Source: Chitinophagaceae bacterium (GTDB taxonomy: Bacteria > Bacteroidota > Bacteroidia > Chitinophagales > Chitinophagaceae). Taken from it: DNA of 32,916 bases. The position numbers and the translations under genes were made by a program. Position 1 is the first letter of the stretch; each line of letters begins with the position of its first letter. The stretch lies in contig CANGOT010000004.1 in NCBI GenBank assembly GCA_947455425.1, positions 1-32,916 on the forward strand. The letters run 5' to 3'. Under the pieces are notes generated by a model. The model was not told the DNA's origin, made no database searches, and was given only the letters and a program-made list of their open reading frames with translations. Below, piece after piece: positions 1 to 9,966 of the stretch.

Positions 1-1
1 G

Positions 2-304
2 GGTTTGGTAAAGAAATTATATTTTGGTCAATTACCATTTAGCAAAACAACCATGGAAAATGTGAGAAAAGTAATGATTCAAGAAAATAATAGCAACTAT
101 ACTTTGGCATATAAAACAGGATTAGGATATAAAGAAAATGGTAAAAAGCTTGCCTGGATTGTTGGTTGGATTGAAGAAAATAAACACCCTTCTTTTTTTG
201 TGTTGAATTTTGAAGGAGAGAAAGATATTGATATGGTAAATGTTAGAAAAACAATTCTTACCAATTGCTTGAAAACACTGGGTTATATGCAAGGAAAGAA
301 ATAA
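2..304 (+). CDS. Class D (OXA-type) beta-lactamase, C-terminal part; gene runs off the left edge
   Basis: Frame is open to the window edge. LPFSKTTMENVRKVM...YKTGLGY...LAWIVGWIEENKHPSFFVLNFE...VRKTILTNCLKTLGYM matches the class D C-terminal layout: KTG motif, then (W)xxGWxE, FxLN, and VRKxI...LxxLG. Confidence 0.82.
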   Translation, partial: GLVKKLYFGQLPFSKTTMENVRKVMIQENNSNYTLAYKTGLGYKENGKKLAWIVGWIEENKHPSFFVLNFEGEKDIDMVNVRKTILTNCLKTLGYMQGKK

Positions 305-343
305 TTGTTGCCACAGATTTTTCAAATTACACAAACGAAAACA

Positions 344-1627
344 ATGAATTCTATTGAAACATTATACAAGCATTTTCTTCCATCAATGTCTGTTTGCACA
401 GACACCAGAAAAATAAAGTCAGGTGATATTTTCTTTGCACTTAAAGGCGACAATTTTAATGGAAATTTATTTGCACTAAAAGCATTGGAACAAGGAGCAA
501 GCCTTGCTGTAATTGATGAAGATGTAAAAAGCAATGATGAAAGATTATTTAAAGTAGAGAATGTATTAGCTAGTTTGCAAGCATTGGCAAAACATCATCG
601 CCAGCAATTTAATATTCCATTTATAGCCATAACCGGCAGTAATGGAAAAACAACTACCAAAGAATTGGTGAGTGCGGTTCTAGCCACTCATTTTAAAACA
701 TATACTACACAAGGCAATCTTAACAATCATATTGGAGTGCCATTAACACTACTTTCTATTAAGCAAGATGCTGCCATGGCCGTAATAGAAATGGGTGCCA
801 ACCATCAAAAAGAAATAGAAAGTTATTGTCAGTATACTTTGCCTACTCATGGTATTATCACCAATTGTGGCAAAGCTCACTTAGAAGGTTTTGGAGGTGT
901 TGAAGGCGTGAAAAAAGGAAAAGGAGAATTATATAAATTCTTAAAGGAAAACGATGGAACTGCCTTTGTTTATTGGGATTTTGATTATTTGAGAAAGATG
1001 AGCAAAGACATTAAAAACCTTGTAAAATATGGCACTAAAGAAGGAGTTGTTACTGGTAATGTAAATGAAAGTAATCCTTTTTTGGTAGTTGAAATAAACG
1101 ATGATTCTTTGAAGACTATTCATACAAATCTAGTGGGCGATTATAATGTATCGAATGTTTTAACTGCAGTTACTATTGGAAAATACTTTAATGTTCCTGA
1201 TGAAAAAATAAAAGAAGCTATTGAACATTATACACCTTCTAACAGCCGCTCTCAATTGATAGAAATAGGTAGAAATAGAATAATTTTGGATGCCTACAAT
1301 GCCAACCCTAGCAGTATGAAAGTTGCCATTGAGAACTTTGCAAAACTTCTATCAAATAACAAAATATTAATGCTTGGAGGAATGATGGAATTGGGTAAAG
1401 AGAGTGTGGAAGAACATCATGCAATTATTGATTTAATTAATCAATTTAATTGGAAAAAAGTTGTTTTAGTGGGTGGGGATTTTGATAAAATTTCGCATCA
1501 TCATTTATATTTCAACAATTCTTCTGAAGCAGCCGAATGGTATACGTTGCAAGCGTTTGAAGATTGTAATATTTTAATTAAGGGTTCCAGAAGTATGAAA
1601 ATGGAGAAAGTGCTAGATGTATCTTAA
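344..1627 (+). CDS. murF: UDP-N-acetylmuramoyl-tripeptide--D-alanyl-D-alanine ligase
   Basis: Mur ligase P-loop GSNGKTTTKEL, EMGANHQKEI, LDAYNANPSSM. The ORF track starts at a TTG (305), but ATG at 344 (MNSIETLYKHF) is the likelier start. Confidence 0.95.
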   Translation: MNSIETLYKHFLPSMSVCTDTRKIKSGDIFFALKGDNFNGNLFALKALEQGASLAVIDEDVKSNDERLFKVENVLASLQALAKHHRQQFNIPFIAITGSNGKTTTKELVSAVLATHFKTYTTQGNLNNHIGVPLTLLSIKQDAAMAVIEMGANHQKEIESYCQYTLPTHGIITNCGKAHLEGFGGVEGVKKGKGELYKFLKENDGTAFVYWDFDYLRKMSKDIKNLVKYGTKEGVVTGNVNESNPFLVVEINDDSLKTIHTNLVGDYNVSNVLTAVTIGKYFNVPDEKIKEAIEHYTPSNSRSQLIEIGRNRIILDAYNANPSSMKVAIENFAKLLSNNKILMLGGMMELGKESVEEHHAIIDLINQFNWKKVVLVGGDFDKISHHHLYFNNSSEAAEWYTLQAFEDCNILIKGSRSMKMEKVLDVS

Positions 1628-1654
1628 CCCGCACAAAAACTTATCATTTCTGTT

Positions 1655-2848
1655 ATGAATCTTCGTCAGCTTTTTTTACAACATATTGCTCAAACATCTC
1701 CTGCACCCATTGGTTTAGAAATGGTAAAAGCCGCTGGCATTTATATCTATGATGTAAATGGCAAAAAATATATTGATGGTATTTCTGGTTTCAGTGTTGC
1801 AAATATTGGTCATAGTCATCCCAAAGTTATAGAAGCTGTGCAACAGCAAGCAGCACAGTATATGCACTTAATTGTTTATGGAGAATTTATTGAGCAACCA
1901 CAAGTTGCTTATGCAAAATTATTAACCGAAAAACTTCCCTCAACACTCAACTGTGTTTATTTTACCAACAGTGGAGCCGAAGCGGTTGAAGGTGCAATGA
2001 AATTAGCTAAACGAATTACTAACAGAAGTAAAATAATTTGCTTTAATAAATCGTATCATGGCAGCACACAGGGAGCTTTAAGTTTAATGGGTGATGAATA
2101 TTGGCGAAATTCATTTCGTCCTTTATTACCCGATATACATCATGTTGATTATAACTCTCAAGATGCAATTGATGCCATTGATAATACTACTGCTTGTGTT
2201 ATTCTTGAACCAGTTCAAGCAGAAGCAGGAGTTGTAAAACCAACAATAAAATGGTTGCAAGCTATTAGAGAACAATGCAACAAGCATTGTGTGTTGATGA
2301 TATTTGATGAAATACAAACAGGTTTTGGAAGAACCGGAAGCCTTTGGGCTTTTGAACAATCTAATGTAGTGCCTGATATTCTATTATTAGGCAAAGCCCT
2401 TGGTGGCGGAATGCCTTTGGGTGCATTTATAGCAGATAAAAGATTGATGGATACATTAAGCTACAATCCAGTATTGGGGCATATTACAACTTTTGGGGGG
2501 CATCCTGTAAGTTGTGCAGCGGGAAAAGCTGCATTGGAAATTTTGATGGAAAACAATTGGATTAATGAAGTAGAAATTAAAGAAAAAATATTAGTAAATA
2601 AACTTCATCATCCACAAATAAAAAATGTAAACATTGCTGGATTATGGGCTGCTATTGAGTTGCAAGATTTTGAAACAACACAACAAGTAGCACATCAATG
2701 TGTAGTTAATGGATTAATTACAGATTGGTTTTTATTTGCTACTAACTGCATTAGAATTGCTCCACCTCTTTGCACAACAGAAGAACAGTTAAAAGCAATT
2801 TGTGATATTGTAATAAAGAGTATTAATGAAGTTTATTCAAAATATTAA
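1655..2848 (+). CDS. Class III PLP-dependent aminotransferase
   Basis: GISGFSVANIGHSHPKV, NSGAEAVEGAMKLAK, IFDEIQTGFGRTGSLWAFE, LGKALGGGMPLGAF, TTFGGHPVSCAAG. Confidence 0.93.
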   Translation: MNLRQLFLQHIAQTSPAPIGLEMVKAAGIYIYDVNGKKYIDGISGFSVANIGHSHPKVIEAVQQQAAQYMHLIVYGEFIEQPQVAYAKLLTEKLPSTLNCVYFTNSGAEAVEGAMKLAKRITNRSKIICFNKSYHGSTQGALSLMGDEYWRNSFRPLLPDIHHVDYNSQDAIDAIDNTTACVILEPVQAEAGVVKPTIKWLQAIREQCNKHCVLMIFDEIQTGFGRTGSLWAFEQSNVVPDILLLGKALGGGMPLGAFIADKRLMDTLSYNPVLGHITTFGGHPVSCAAGKAALEILMENNWINEVEIKEKILVNKLHHPQIKNVNIAGLWAAIELQDFETTQQVAHQCVVNGLITDWFLFATNCIRIAPPLCTTEEQLKAICDIVIKSINEVYSKY

Positions 2849-2871
2849 ATAAGAACAACAATTAATGTTTT

Positions 2872-2910
2872 GATACCAATACTTCAAATGGTTAGGTTGG
2901 TGTCTTTAAT
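2872..2910 (+). terminator. Possible hairpin between convergent genes
   Basis: GATACCAA (2872-2879) pairs with TTGGTGTC (2897-2904), one G-U pair, 17-nt loop, followed by TTTAAT. Lies between the aminotransferase (+) and the DUF3050 gene (-). Confidence 0.3.
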
Positions 2911-2913
2911 CTA

Positions 2914-3714
2914 TTATTTATGGATAGGAGCGTTAACTGTTTTTTCTAAAATCAATCGATTAATTTCATCCCATAGTTTTATTCTATGTTCTATTGCTTC
3001 AATTGACGCAAGTGTTGCCATTTCCCATTTCTTTACATCATTGCCACATAAATCATTTACCATTTCCATAGCTAAGTGGCTATGATGGTCTCCATCAACT
3101 TCAATGTGACGTTCTAAATAATATTTGAAAGTGCTTATCTTATTTGCGTTGGAAACACTTAATTGTTTTACCAAACCAATAAACATATCTGGTATTAAAT
3201 CTTCTCTGCCAAAAGTAAATACAGCAGCTTGAACATAGTCTGGTTGATGTTCAATAACATCAAAAGTAAATCCCAAAAAATCTTGGATAAATGTGGCTAG
3301 GTTTGTTTTCTTTATTGCGTCTTTTATACCAATTCCATTTTGTATAAAAGCTAATAGTTGATGGATGGAAGTGGTATCGCTTCCTAATTGTTCCATAGCA
3401 TTAATATACAACTCGAAGTGACTAATTCTATTTCCAAATTCATCAACATCACTCTCTTCTCCCAAAACAATTTCGTTAATTAAATATCTTGTATTAGCTG
3501 TACCTACGGGCATCCAAGGGGTTGTTGTGCAAGTGAGTTTTTTTTGAAGAGATTTTAACAAACTCATAAAATCCCAAACAGCAAATATGTGATATTGTGT
3601 AAAAATCTGAAGCTGTTGAATAGTGTGAACGTTTTTATATAGTGGATGATGCAGCAGATTGGGTCTTACCAATTCAAGTCTCTCTTTTAACTTTAAAATG
3701 TTTTCTGATGACAT
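2914..3714 (-). CDS. DUF3050 domain-containing protein
   Basis: HPLYKNVHTIQQLQIFTQYHIFAVWDFMSLLKSLQ...PWMPVGTANTRYLINEIVLGEESD is characteristic of DUF3050 proteins. Confidence 0.85.
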   Translation of the reverse strand: MSSENILKLKERLELVRPNLLHHPLYKNVHTIQQLQIFTQYHIFAVWDFMSLLKSLQKKLTCTTTPWMPVGTANTRYLINEIVLGEESDVDEFGNRISHFELYINAMEQLGSDTTSIHQLLAFIQNGIGIKDAIKKTNLATFIQDFLGFTFDVIEHQPDYVQAAVFTFGREDLIPDMFIGLVKQLSVSNANKISTFKYYLERHIEVDGDHHSHLAMEMVNDLCGNDVKKWEMATLASIEAIEHRIKLWDEINRLILEKTVNAPIHK

Positions 3715-3733
3715 AAAATTATTAAATTATTGG

Positions 3734-3770
3734 GCAAAAATAAAGAGCAGTATCATAGATACCACTCTTT
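3734..3770 (-). terminator. Rho-independent-like terminator downstream of the AIM24-family gene
   Basis: Minus strand: AAAGAG-tg-GTATC-tat-GATAC-tg-CTCTTT (two mismatched positions inside the stem), followed by the T-rich tract ATTTTT. Confidence 0.6.
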
Positions 3771-3798
3771 ACTTAATTAACTTCCTTCTTCGATAATA

Positions 3799-4593
3799 CT
3801 ACCATCCATCACCATCAAGCATATTACCTAATCCTCCTAAAACGCTGCCCTCTTCTCTCTTCTTATAAGTGCCATAAGCTAAGATTCTTCCAGCTAATCT
3901 ACTTATAGGCAAACTTTGAATCCATACTTTCCCGGGCCCGCGAAGGGTTGCAAAAAATAAACCCTCACCACCAAAAATAGTATTCTTAATACCCCCCACA
4001 AATTGTATATCATAATCAACGGTTGAAGTAAACCCAACAATACAACCAGTATCAATTTTAATTAACTCACCTGCTTGCAAAGTTTTCTCTTGTACATATC
4101 CACTTGCATGCATAAAAGCCATGCCGTCTCCCTCAAGTTTTTCCATAATAAAACCTTCCCCACCAAATAATCCAGTACCTAATTTTCTTTGAAATTCAAT
4201 ACCAATAGCGACTCCTTTTGCAGCACATAAAAAAGTATCTTTTTGACAAATAACTCTATTGCCAAGTTGTTGTAAATCCAATGGAATAATTTTACCTGGA
4301 TAAGGTGAAGCAAAACTTACGTGCTTTTTGCCAACAGATGTATTTGTAAACGCTGTCATAAATAGATTTTCGCCCACCAACATTCTTTTGCCTGCATTAA
4401 ATAACTTTCCAAGAATACTATTATCCTGTTGCTGACTTCCATCTCCAAATATGGTTTCCATTGCAATACCATCGTCCATCATCATAAAAGCACCAGGCTC
4501 TGCCACTGCTGTTTCATTAGGGTCTAGTTCTATTTCAACATACTGCATTTCTTCTCCAAAAATTCTGTAATCAATTTCGTGATTATTACGCAT
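3799..4593 (-). CDS. TIGR00266/AIM24 family protein
   Basis: Gly-rich AIM24-like core: AVAEPGAFMMMDDGIAMETIFGDG, GGEGFIMEKLEGDGMAFMHASG, FVGGIKNTIFGGEGLFFATLRGPGKVWIQSLP. Confidence 0.88.
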   Translation of the reverse strand: MRNNHEIDYRIFGEEMQYVEIELDPNETAVAEPGAFMMMDDGIAMETIFGDGSQQQDNSILGKLFNAGKRMLVGENLFMTAFTNTSVGKKHVSFASPYPGKIIPLDLQQLGNRVICQKDTFLCAAKGVAIGIEFQRKLGTGLFGGEGFIMEKLEGDGMAFMHASGYVQEKTLQAGELIKIDTGCIVGFTSTVDYDIQFVGGIKNTIFGGEGLFFATLRGPGKVWIQSLPISRLAGRILAYGTYKKREEGSVLGGLGNMLDGDGW

Positions 4594-4825
4594 AATTCAA
4601 ATTTTTAATTTTAATGCACAATGATAAAAAAATAATTTTAACACGCTATCGTAAATTTATTTAACTGCATTTAATGGCTTATAAAGGGTAAATAACTAAG
4701 GATGATTCACCTTTTTTATAATAAAAAATAGTTAGATAGTTTAAAGGAAAAGAATCGAAATAAAAATTATTTCTTTATTAGTCTTTTTGTTTTTTTGTGG
4801 AGCTAAATTAAAGGCAAGAACTATT

Positions 4826-6316
4826 ATGGCATTAAGTCAATCGTTACAACAATCACTGCAACAACGTATGTCTCCACAACAAATTCAGCTAATGAAACTG
4901 TTGCAAGTGCCTACTGCTAATTTAGAAGAAAGAATAAAAGAGGAACTTGAGGAAAATCCCGCATTAGAGTTGAGTGATGAGAATGATTCTGATGATTTAA
5001 GCCTGGATGTTAAAGACGAATTTGAAACACCAGAAGATGAATTTGAAGAGCTTGATGGTAGTGAAGATGAATATGAAAATATTGATGTGAGTGAATACGT
5101 AAGCGATAGTGATGATGATATTGCTGAATACAAAATGCGTGACGATAACTACCCTGAAATAGATGACAAAAAAGTTATTCCTATTAAAAATGAAACAACT
5201 TTTTTTGATTTATTGGCTTCTCAGTTAAATATGCTGGACGTTAATGAACAACAGTACAAAATTGCCGAGCAAATTGTAGGTAGCCTTGATGATGATGGCT
5301 ATTTGCGTAGAGAAACTACAAGTATTGTAGATGATCTGGCATTCAGACAAAATATTATTACAACAGAAGAAGAAGTTGAGGATATTATAAAATTAATTCA
5401 GCAATTTGAGCCAACCGGAATTGCTGCAAGAAATTTGCAAGAGTGCTTATTGCTACAATTAAATAAAAAGCAAGATGAAGGAAATGATGTTACGCTTGCA
5501 TTAAAAGTGATAACCAAGCATTTTGATGACTTTATTAAAAAGCATTACCTTAAAATGCAACAATATTTAGGTTTAAATGATGATGAAATAAAACAAGTTA
5601 TTAATCAAATTATTAAACTAAATCCTAAACCGGGTGGTGAAGCAGGAGAAAGTAATCAAAAAGAAACCTATGTGATTCCCGACTTTTTTATTGTAAATAA
5701 TAATGGAGATTTAGAGCTAACACTTAACAGTCGTAATGCCCCAGAACTTAGAATTAGTGAGGATTATAAAGACTTAATGAGAGAATATGACAGGGGTAGT
5801 AAGAATGATAAAAGACAAAAAGAAGCGGTACAGTTTATTAAACAAAAAATTGATGGGGCAAAATGGTTTATTGATATGATAAAGCAAAGACAAGAAACGC
5901 TTACTCATACAATGGCTGCAATTATGAACCATCAACGTAATTTCTTTTTAACAGGCGACGATACAGAAATGAAGCCAATGATTTTAAAAGATATTGCAGA
6001 AAAAACCGACTTAGATATCAGCACAGTTAGCCGTGTTGCCAATAGCAAGTTTGTACAAACAGAATTTGGTACATATCGATTAAAATTCTTTTTCAGTGAA
6101 AGCTTAACTACTGACAGTGGTGAAGAGGTTAGCACGACTGAAGTTAAAAAAATTCTCAGCGATTTAATTGCAGCAGAAGATAAACGTAAACCTCTTGCAG
6201 ACGAGGATCTTACTGAACTACTAAATGAAAAGGGTTACAATATTGCGAGAAGAACCGTAGCAAAATATCGAGAATTATTAAACCTTCCTATAGCAAGACT
6301 AAGAAGAGAATTATAA
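4826..6316 (+). CDS. rpoN: RNA polymerase sigma-54 factor
   Basis: N-terminal Q-rich activator-interaction region (MSPQQIQLMKLLQVP...LEENPALE), acidic region II, and RpoN-box-like ARRTVAKYRELLNLPIARLRR. ATG at 4826 preferred over the 4787 start in the track. Confidence 0.95.
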   Translation: MALSQSLQQSLQQRMSPQQIQLMKLLQVPTANLEERIKEELEENPALELSDENDSDDLSLDVKDEFETPEDEFEELDGSEDEYENIDVSEYVSDSDDDIAEYKMRDDNYPEIDDKKVIPIKNETTFFDLLASQLNMLDVNEQQYKIAEQIVGSLDDDGYLRRETTSIVDDLAFRQNIITTEEEVEDIIKLIQQFEPTGIAARNLQECLLLQLNKKQDEGNDVTLALKVITKHFDDFIKKHYLKMQQYLGLNDDEIKQVINQIIKLNPKPGGEAGESNQKETYVIPDFFIVNNNGDLELTLNSRNAPELRISEDYKDLMREYDRGSKNDKRQKEAVQFIKQKIDGAKWFIDMIKQRQETLTHTMAAIMNHQRNFFLTGDDTEMKPMILKDIAEKTDLDISTVSRVANSKFVQTEFGTYRLKFFFSESLTTDSGEEVSTTEVKKILSDLIAAEDKRKPLADEDLTELLNEKGYNIARRTVAKYRELLNLPIARLRREL

Positions 6317-6317
6317 T

Positions 6318-7130
6318 TTACAAACTGTTTTTTGCTTCATTCAAATACTTATCTAAAGCTGTAATCATACTAGGAGTTTGTGGTGCAGGAGCTTTTATTT
6401 GTAGCTGCAATCCAGCTTCTTCAATTGCTTTAGCTGTATTGCTTCCAAAACTGCCAACGAAAGTTCCATTTTGTTTAAATGTAGGAAAATTATCAAATAA
6501 GCTTTTAACTCCGCTTGGTGTAAAGAGGCAGATAATATCGAAATTTTTTATTGCAATAACTTCTTTTATATTACTACTTACAGTGCGATACATATAACCC
6601 AAAGAGTAACCACATTTATTAACTTTAAGCCAGTTAATTATTTCATTATCTTGTTGGTTTTCGCTACACACATACAAGAACTTTTCATTCTCTTTATGCT
6701 TACTAATTACATCAAACATTCCTTTGTTGCTACCATCAGCACCATAAAAAACTTTTCGTTTTCTATATAAAATAAATTTCTGTAAATAAAGTGCAACCGA
6801 TTCAGTAATGCAGAAATATTTTGTTTCCTGATTAATATTCATCTTCATTTCTTCGGCTAATCTAAAGTAATGATCGATGGCATTTTTACTGGTAAAAATA
6901 ACTCCTGTGTGTGAAACAACATCAACTTTTTGCTTGCGAAATTCTTTAAAGTTAATAGGGTCTAATTGTATAAAAGGCACAAAAGTTAATTCGACTCCGT
7001 GTTTTCTTTCCAACTCGAAATAAGGAGATTTTTCATTTTCTGGTTTTGGTTGAGAAATGAGAATCTTTTTTATTTGTTTAACTGGTGTATTAGTAATTGG
7101 TGCTTTTACTTTCGTTCCGCTTTTTGCCAT
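6318..7130 (-). CDS. hemD: Uroporphyrinogen-III synthase
   Basis: HemD fold pattern: VVSHTGVIFTSKNAIDHYF, FLYVCSENQQDNEI, IICLFTPSGVKSLFDNF, GSFGSNTAKAIEEAGL. Sits next to a DUF4271 gene. Confidence 0.85.
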   Translation of the reverse strand: MAKSGTKVKAPITNTPVKQIKKILISQPKPENEKSPYFELERKHGVELTFVPFIQLDPINFKEFRKQKVDVVSHTGVIFTSKNAIDHYFRLAEEMKMNINQETKYFCITESVALYLQKFILYRKRKVFYGADGSNKGMFDVISKHKENEKFLYVCSENQQDNEIINWLKVNKCGYSLGYMYRTVSSNIKEVIAIKNFDIICLFTPSGVKSLFDNFPTFKQNGTFVGSFGSNTAKAIEEAGLQLQIKAPAPQTPSMITALDKYLNEAKNSL

Positions 7131-7153
7131 TTGCTTTCTTATTCATTTAAAAT

Positions 7154-8116
7154 TCAAATACCATTACTAACATAATCATTTAAGGACTTATAAATTATGA
7201 GCAATGGCAAAATTTCAACACTGCAAAAGTATAGGAAAAAATGGAAGGCATTTATTTTTAATCTACCACTTAAATTTTTATAGGTGTTAAAAAACCTAAA
7301 TAAAAATAAAAAACAGATTAGCATTACTGATATAGTGTAAGATAAATGTTTCAATTCACTTGTTGAATATGCTAGTAAAAAACAAAACGGTATTAAAGTA
7401 ACACCAATTATTTTGTTAATAATGAATACTATAAAACTATAAGATTCTGCAATTTCTTTTTTATTAAATACCCAACCCATAAACTGCGTAAATAACATTT
7501 TACATAAGTATATACCTGTTAAAACAATTAATGCAGATAAAAATATTTTCCAGAATGAAATATGTGAATGTATGAATCTATCAGAAATGAGTGTTACGAA
7601 GGTTGCAGCAGAGATTACAAACAAAATGTTTAATAACAATGAAGCTATATTTTCTTGTGTTAATTGTTCCTTTGTTTGTCTTTGTCTAAAATTTGTTTGA
7701 AAAAAAATATCAAATACATTTCTAAAATACCTTGGAAACATCACTTGAGTTAGTGCTAATAAAAAAACCAATCCTATTAATAAATAAAACAAAAAGTCTT
7801 TTGCATTTGACTCTTTGAAGGAGGTAACCATGTACTCTGGTTTATTGCTATTCACCAAAGGAAACTCTAATAAAAAATTATATACGGTTGTGTCTTTGTT
7901 TATTTTTCCAATGCTATCCTTTTTAACAGAAAGAAGAGAATCTGTTTTATGTTTTATTTGTATTGTATCTGTTGAATCTACAATAAAATTCAGTGTGTCT
8001 TTTACAATTGGTTTTGTAACCTTATTTATTTTATTTATTTCTTTTTTCAATGAATCGGTTTGAGAAAAACCCATTGCATAAAATATCAATAAAAAAAATA
8101 AAAGAAAAAATTTCAT
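7154..8116 (-). CDS. DUF4271 domain-containing membrane protein
   Basis: N-terminal signal or TM segment, several C-terminal TM helices, and position directly upstream of hemD in the same orientation, as often seen in Bacteroidota. Confidence 0.7.
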   Translation of the reverse strand: MKFFLLFFLLIFYAMGFSQTDSLKKEINKINKVTKPIVKDTLNFIVDSTDTIQIKHKTDSLLSVKKDSIGKINKDTTVYNFLLEFPLVNSNKPEYMVTSFKESNAKDFLFYLLIGLVFLLALTQVMFPRYFRNVFDIFFQTNFRQRQTKEQLTQENIASLLLNILFVISAATFVTLISDRFIHSHISFWKIFLSALIVLTGIYLCKMLFTQFMGWVFNKKEIAESYSFIVFIINKIIGVTLIPFCFLLAYSTSELKHLSYTISVMLICFLFLFRFFNTYKNLSGRLKINAFHFFLYFCSVEILPLLIIYKSLNDYVSNGI

Positions 8117-8168
8117 TCAATTAAGCCTTGAGGATGCAAATAAACAAACAAATTAACTCTAATAAAAC

Positions 8169-9893
8169 CTAAAAATTGTTTACAATGCCAATATGTATTT
8201 TACTTTCTTTAAAATTAAATGGCAAATCGCTTCTTTTCCCAGTTGCAAAACTAATATTTAAAATACCTTGTTTTGTTTCTAATGCCAAGCCAAACCCAGC
8301 ACCCATATAGCCATAATCTTTGTTTAAAATTTTATTTTTGCTAAAACCGCCATCAGTAAAGCCAAAGAAATATGAATTGAGATTAATTAAATATCTGTAC
8401 TCAATTGAGCCAACTACATATTCATTGGTAAAAATATTCTCCTCATCGAAACCGCGTAAAAGTTTAAATCCACCAATTTGAAAAAGTTCGTTTTGAAAAT
8501 AATTTGTTGTCTGTATCAATCCATAATTAGCAGCAATTTTTAGAACAGTTAACTTATTCAAACTAAAATACTTTGCAGCAGCAATTTTAGCTTTTAACTG
8601 ATAAGAATTAGTCTTGATAGAATCATATAAACTGCTATAATTAAATCCTCCTGTTTTTAAACTAGTAATACTATTGTTTTGCAAAATCTTTTTTTGCCCA
8701 AAGCTCGTGGTCAATTTCATCTCAAAGCCTCTGCGTTTATTGAGTTTTGAACCAATAGTATTAGAATAAATATATTCAATACCAAAGTTGCCAATATTCA
8801 TATCTAAAACTGAGGGTAGTTTTCTATTGATTACAATCGAAGCTGTATCAGCTTGAATAATGCGAGTGCTGAAATTATTAATGAAAATTTTGAACTTGGT
8901 GTTATCATTCAACTCATAATCTGCACCAATATCTGTTGTGATATTTAAATAAGCAGAGTCTCTTTTGTATAGATTAAAATTAAAGTTTAACCCAGCTTCT
9001 GAATTAAAGATATATGGCATTATAAAACCAACGTCAATACGTGGTGATTGTGGTTGAATTTGTTGCCAAACAAGACTAATGTTTTCACCCTTGGCAAATG
9101 CATTTTGCAGGTTTAGTTTTGCATCAATCGTTAATAATAATCCACCGTTGTTTTGATTGTTATTTGGCAAAAAACCAATGATTGCATCAAACTTATTTAC
9201 ATTTTTGGGTTGTAAATACAGATTTAATAAATAGCTTCTATTTAACATTAACACGTCCCAGTTTTTGTAAACAGATAAATAGGATAATTGATTCAACCTG
9301 TTATTTATTTTTTCAAATTTTTCTTTACTGTAAAAACTATTATTACGAAGCTTTAGATAGTGCTGTATAAATCTATTGCTAATGTTTGCATTGCCCCAAA
9401 TTCTTATGCTATCCATTTTATATTCGATTCCTTTATCAATTTTAAGCATCGCATTAATTTCGTTTTTATCATTGATAACGATACTATCAAAACTAATTTT
9501 CGCAAAAGGATAACCATTGTTTTCATAATATTTTAAAACAATTTCTGGCAGGTTCGAATAGTCTTTTGAAATAGGGATAAAATTTTTTAATTCATTAGGG
9601 AAGTGCAAGTTTTTCCAAGTATATAAATTGCCAACAAATAAATTTGCTTCAATTGTTTGTCCCTTTTCAATTATAGAATCTAATGATGCAGTGATGTATC
9701 CTTTTGCCTTTAGCATATTGGGTATTTGCATTAAATAGCTTTGACAGCTAGATTTATTTGCAAATATTTTTTTTAAGGGGAGGATTTGGTTGATATCTAC
9801 TGAGTCTACGGTAGTTATACGAAGCAAAACACTTTGTGCATTTGTATTGATGCACGAAACAAAAAGAAGTATAAATACAAAGTGTTTTATCAC
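8169..9893 (-). CDS. BamA/TamA (Omp85) family outer membrane protein
   Basis: Signal peptide, POTRA-like segments, and a C-terminal barrel with LFQIGGFKLLRGFDEENIFTNEYVVGSIEYRYLINLNSYFFGFTDGG (GxxxLRGF-like motif). Confidence 0.8.
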   Translation of the reverse strand: MIKHFVFILLFVSCINTNAQSVLLRITTVDSVDINQILPLKKIFANKSSCQSYLMQIPNMLKAKGYITASLDSIIEKGQTIEANLFVGNLYTWKNLHFPNELKNFIPISKDYSNLPEIVLKYYENNGYPFAKISFDSIVINDKNEINAMLKIDKGIEYKMDSIRIWGNANISNRFIQHYLKLRNNSFYSKEKFEKINNRLNQLSYLSVYKNWDVLMLNRSYLLNLYLQPKNVNKFDAIIGFLPNNNQNNGGLLLTIDAKLNLQNAFAKGENISLVWQQIQPQSPRIDVGFIMPYIFNSEAGLNFNFNLYKRDSAYLNITTDIGADYELNDNTKFKIFINNFSTRIIQADTASIVINRKLPSVLDMNIGNFGIEYIYSNTIGSKLNKRRGFEMKLTTSFGQKKILQNNSITSLKTGGFNYSSLYDSIKTNSYQLKAKIAAAKYFSLNKLTVLKIAANYGLIQTTNYFQNELFQIGGFKLLRGFDEENIFTNEYVVGSIEYRYLINLNSYFFGFTDGGFSKNKILNKDYGYMGAGFGLALETKQGILNISFATGKRSDLPFNFKESKIHIGIVNNF

Positions 9894-9966
9894 TGATATT
9901 ACAGTTTTTACAAAGAAACAAAGTAATCTAAGAGAATTGCTAGTGAAACTTTAACAGCGTAAATAT

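Noticed and set aside
2870-3085. 71-aa plus-strand ORF
   Set aside because: Begins in the spacer hairpin and continues antisense to the DUF3050 gene.
3734-3742. TATTTTTGC as a promoter -7 element for the DUF3050 gene
   Set aside because: It directly follows a hairpin on the minus strand and is better explained as the T-tract of a terminator; no TTG at the expected -33 distance.
4885-5133. 82-aa Ser-rich minus-strand ORF
   Set aside because: Antisense of the acidic region of rpoN (Asp/Glu codons read as Ser/Phe on the other strand); no independent coding signal.
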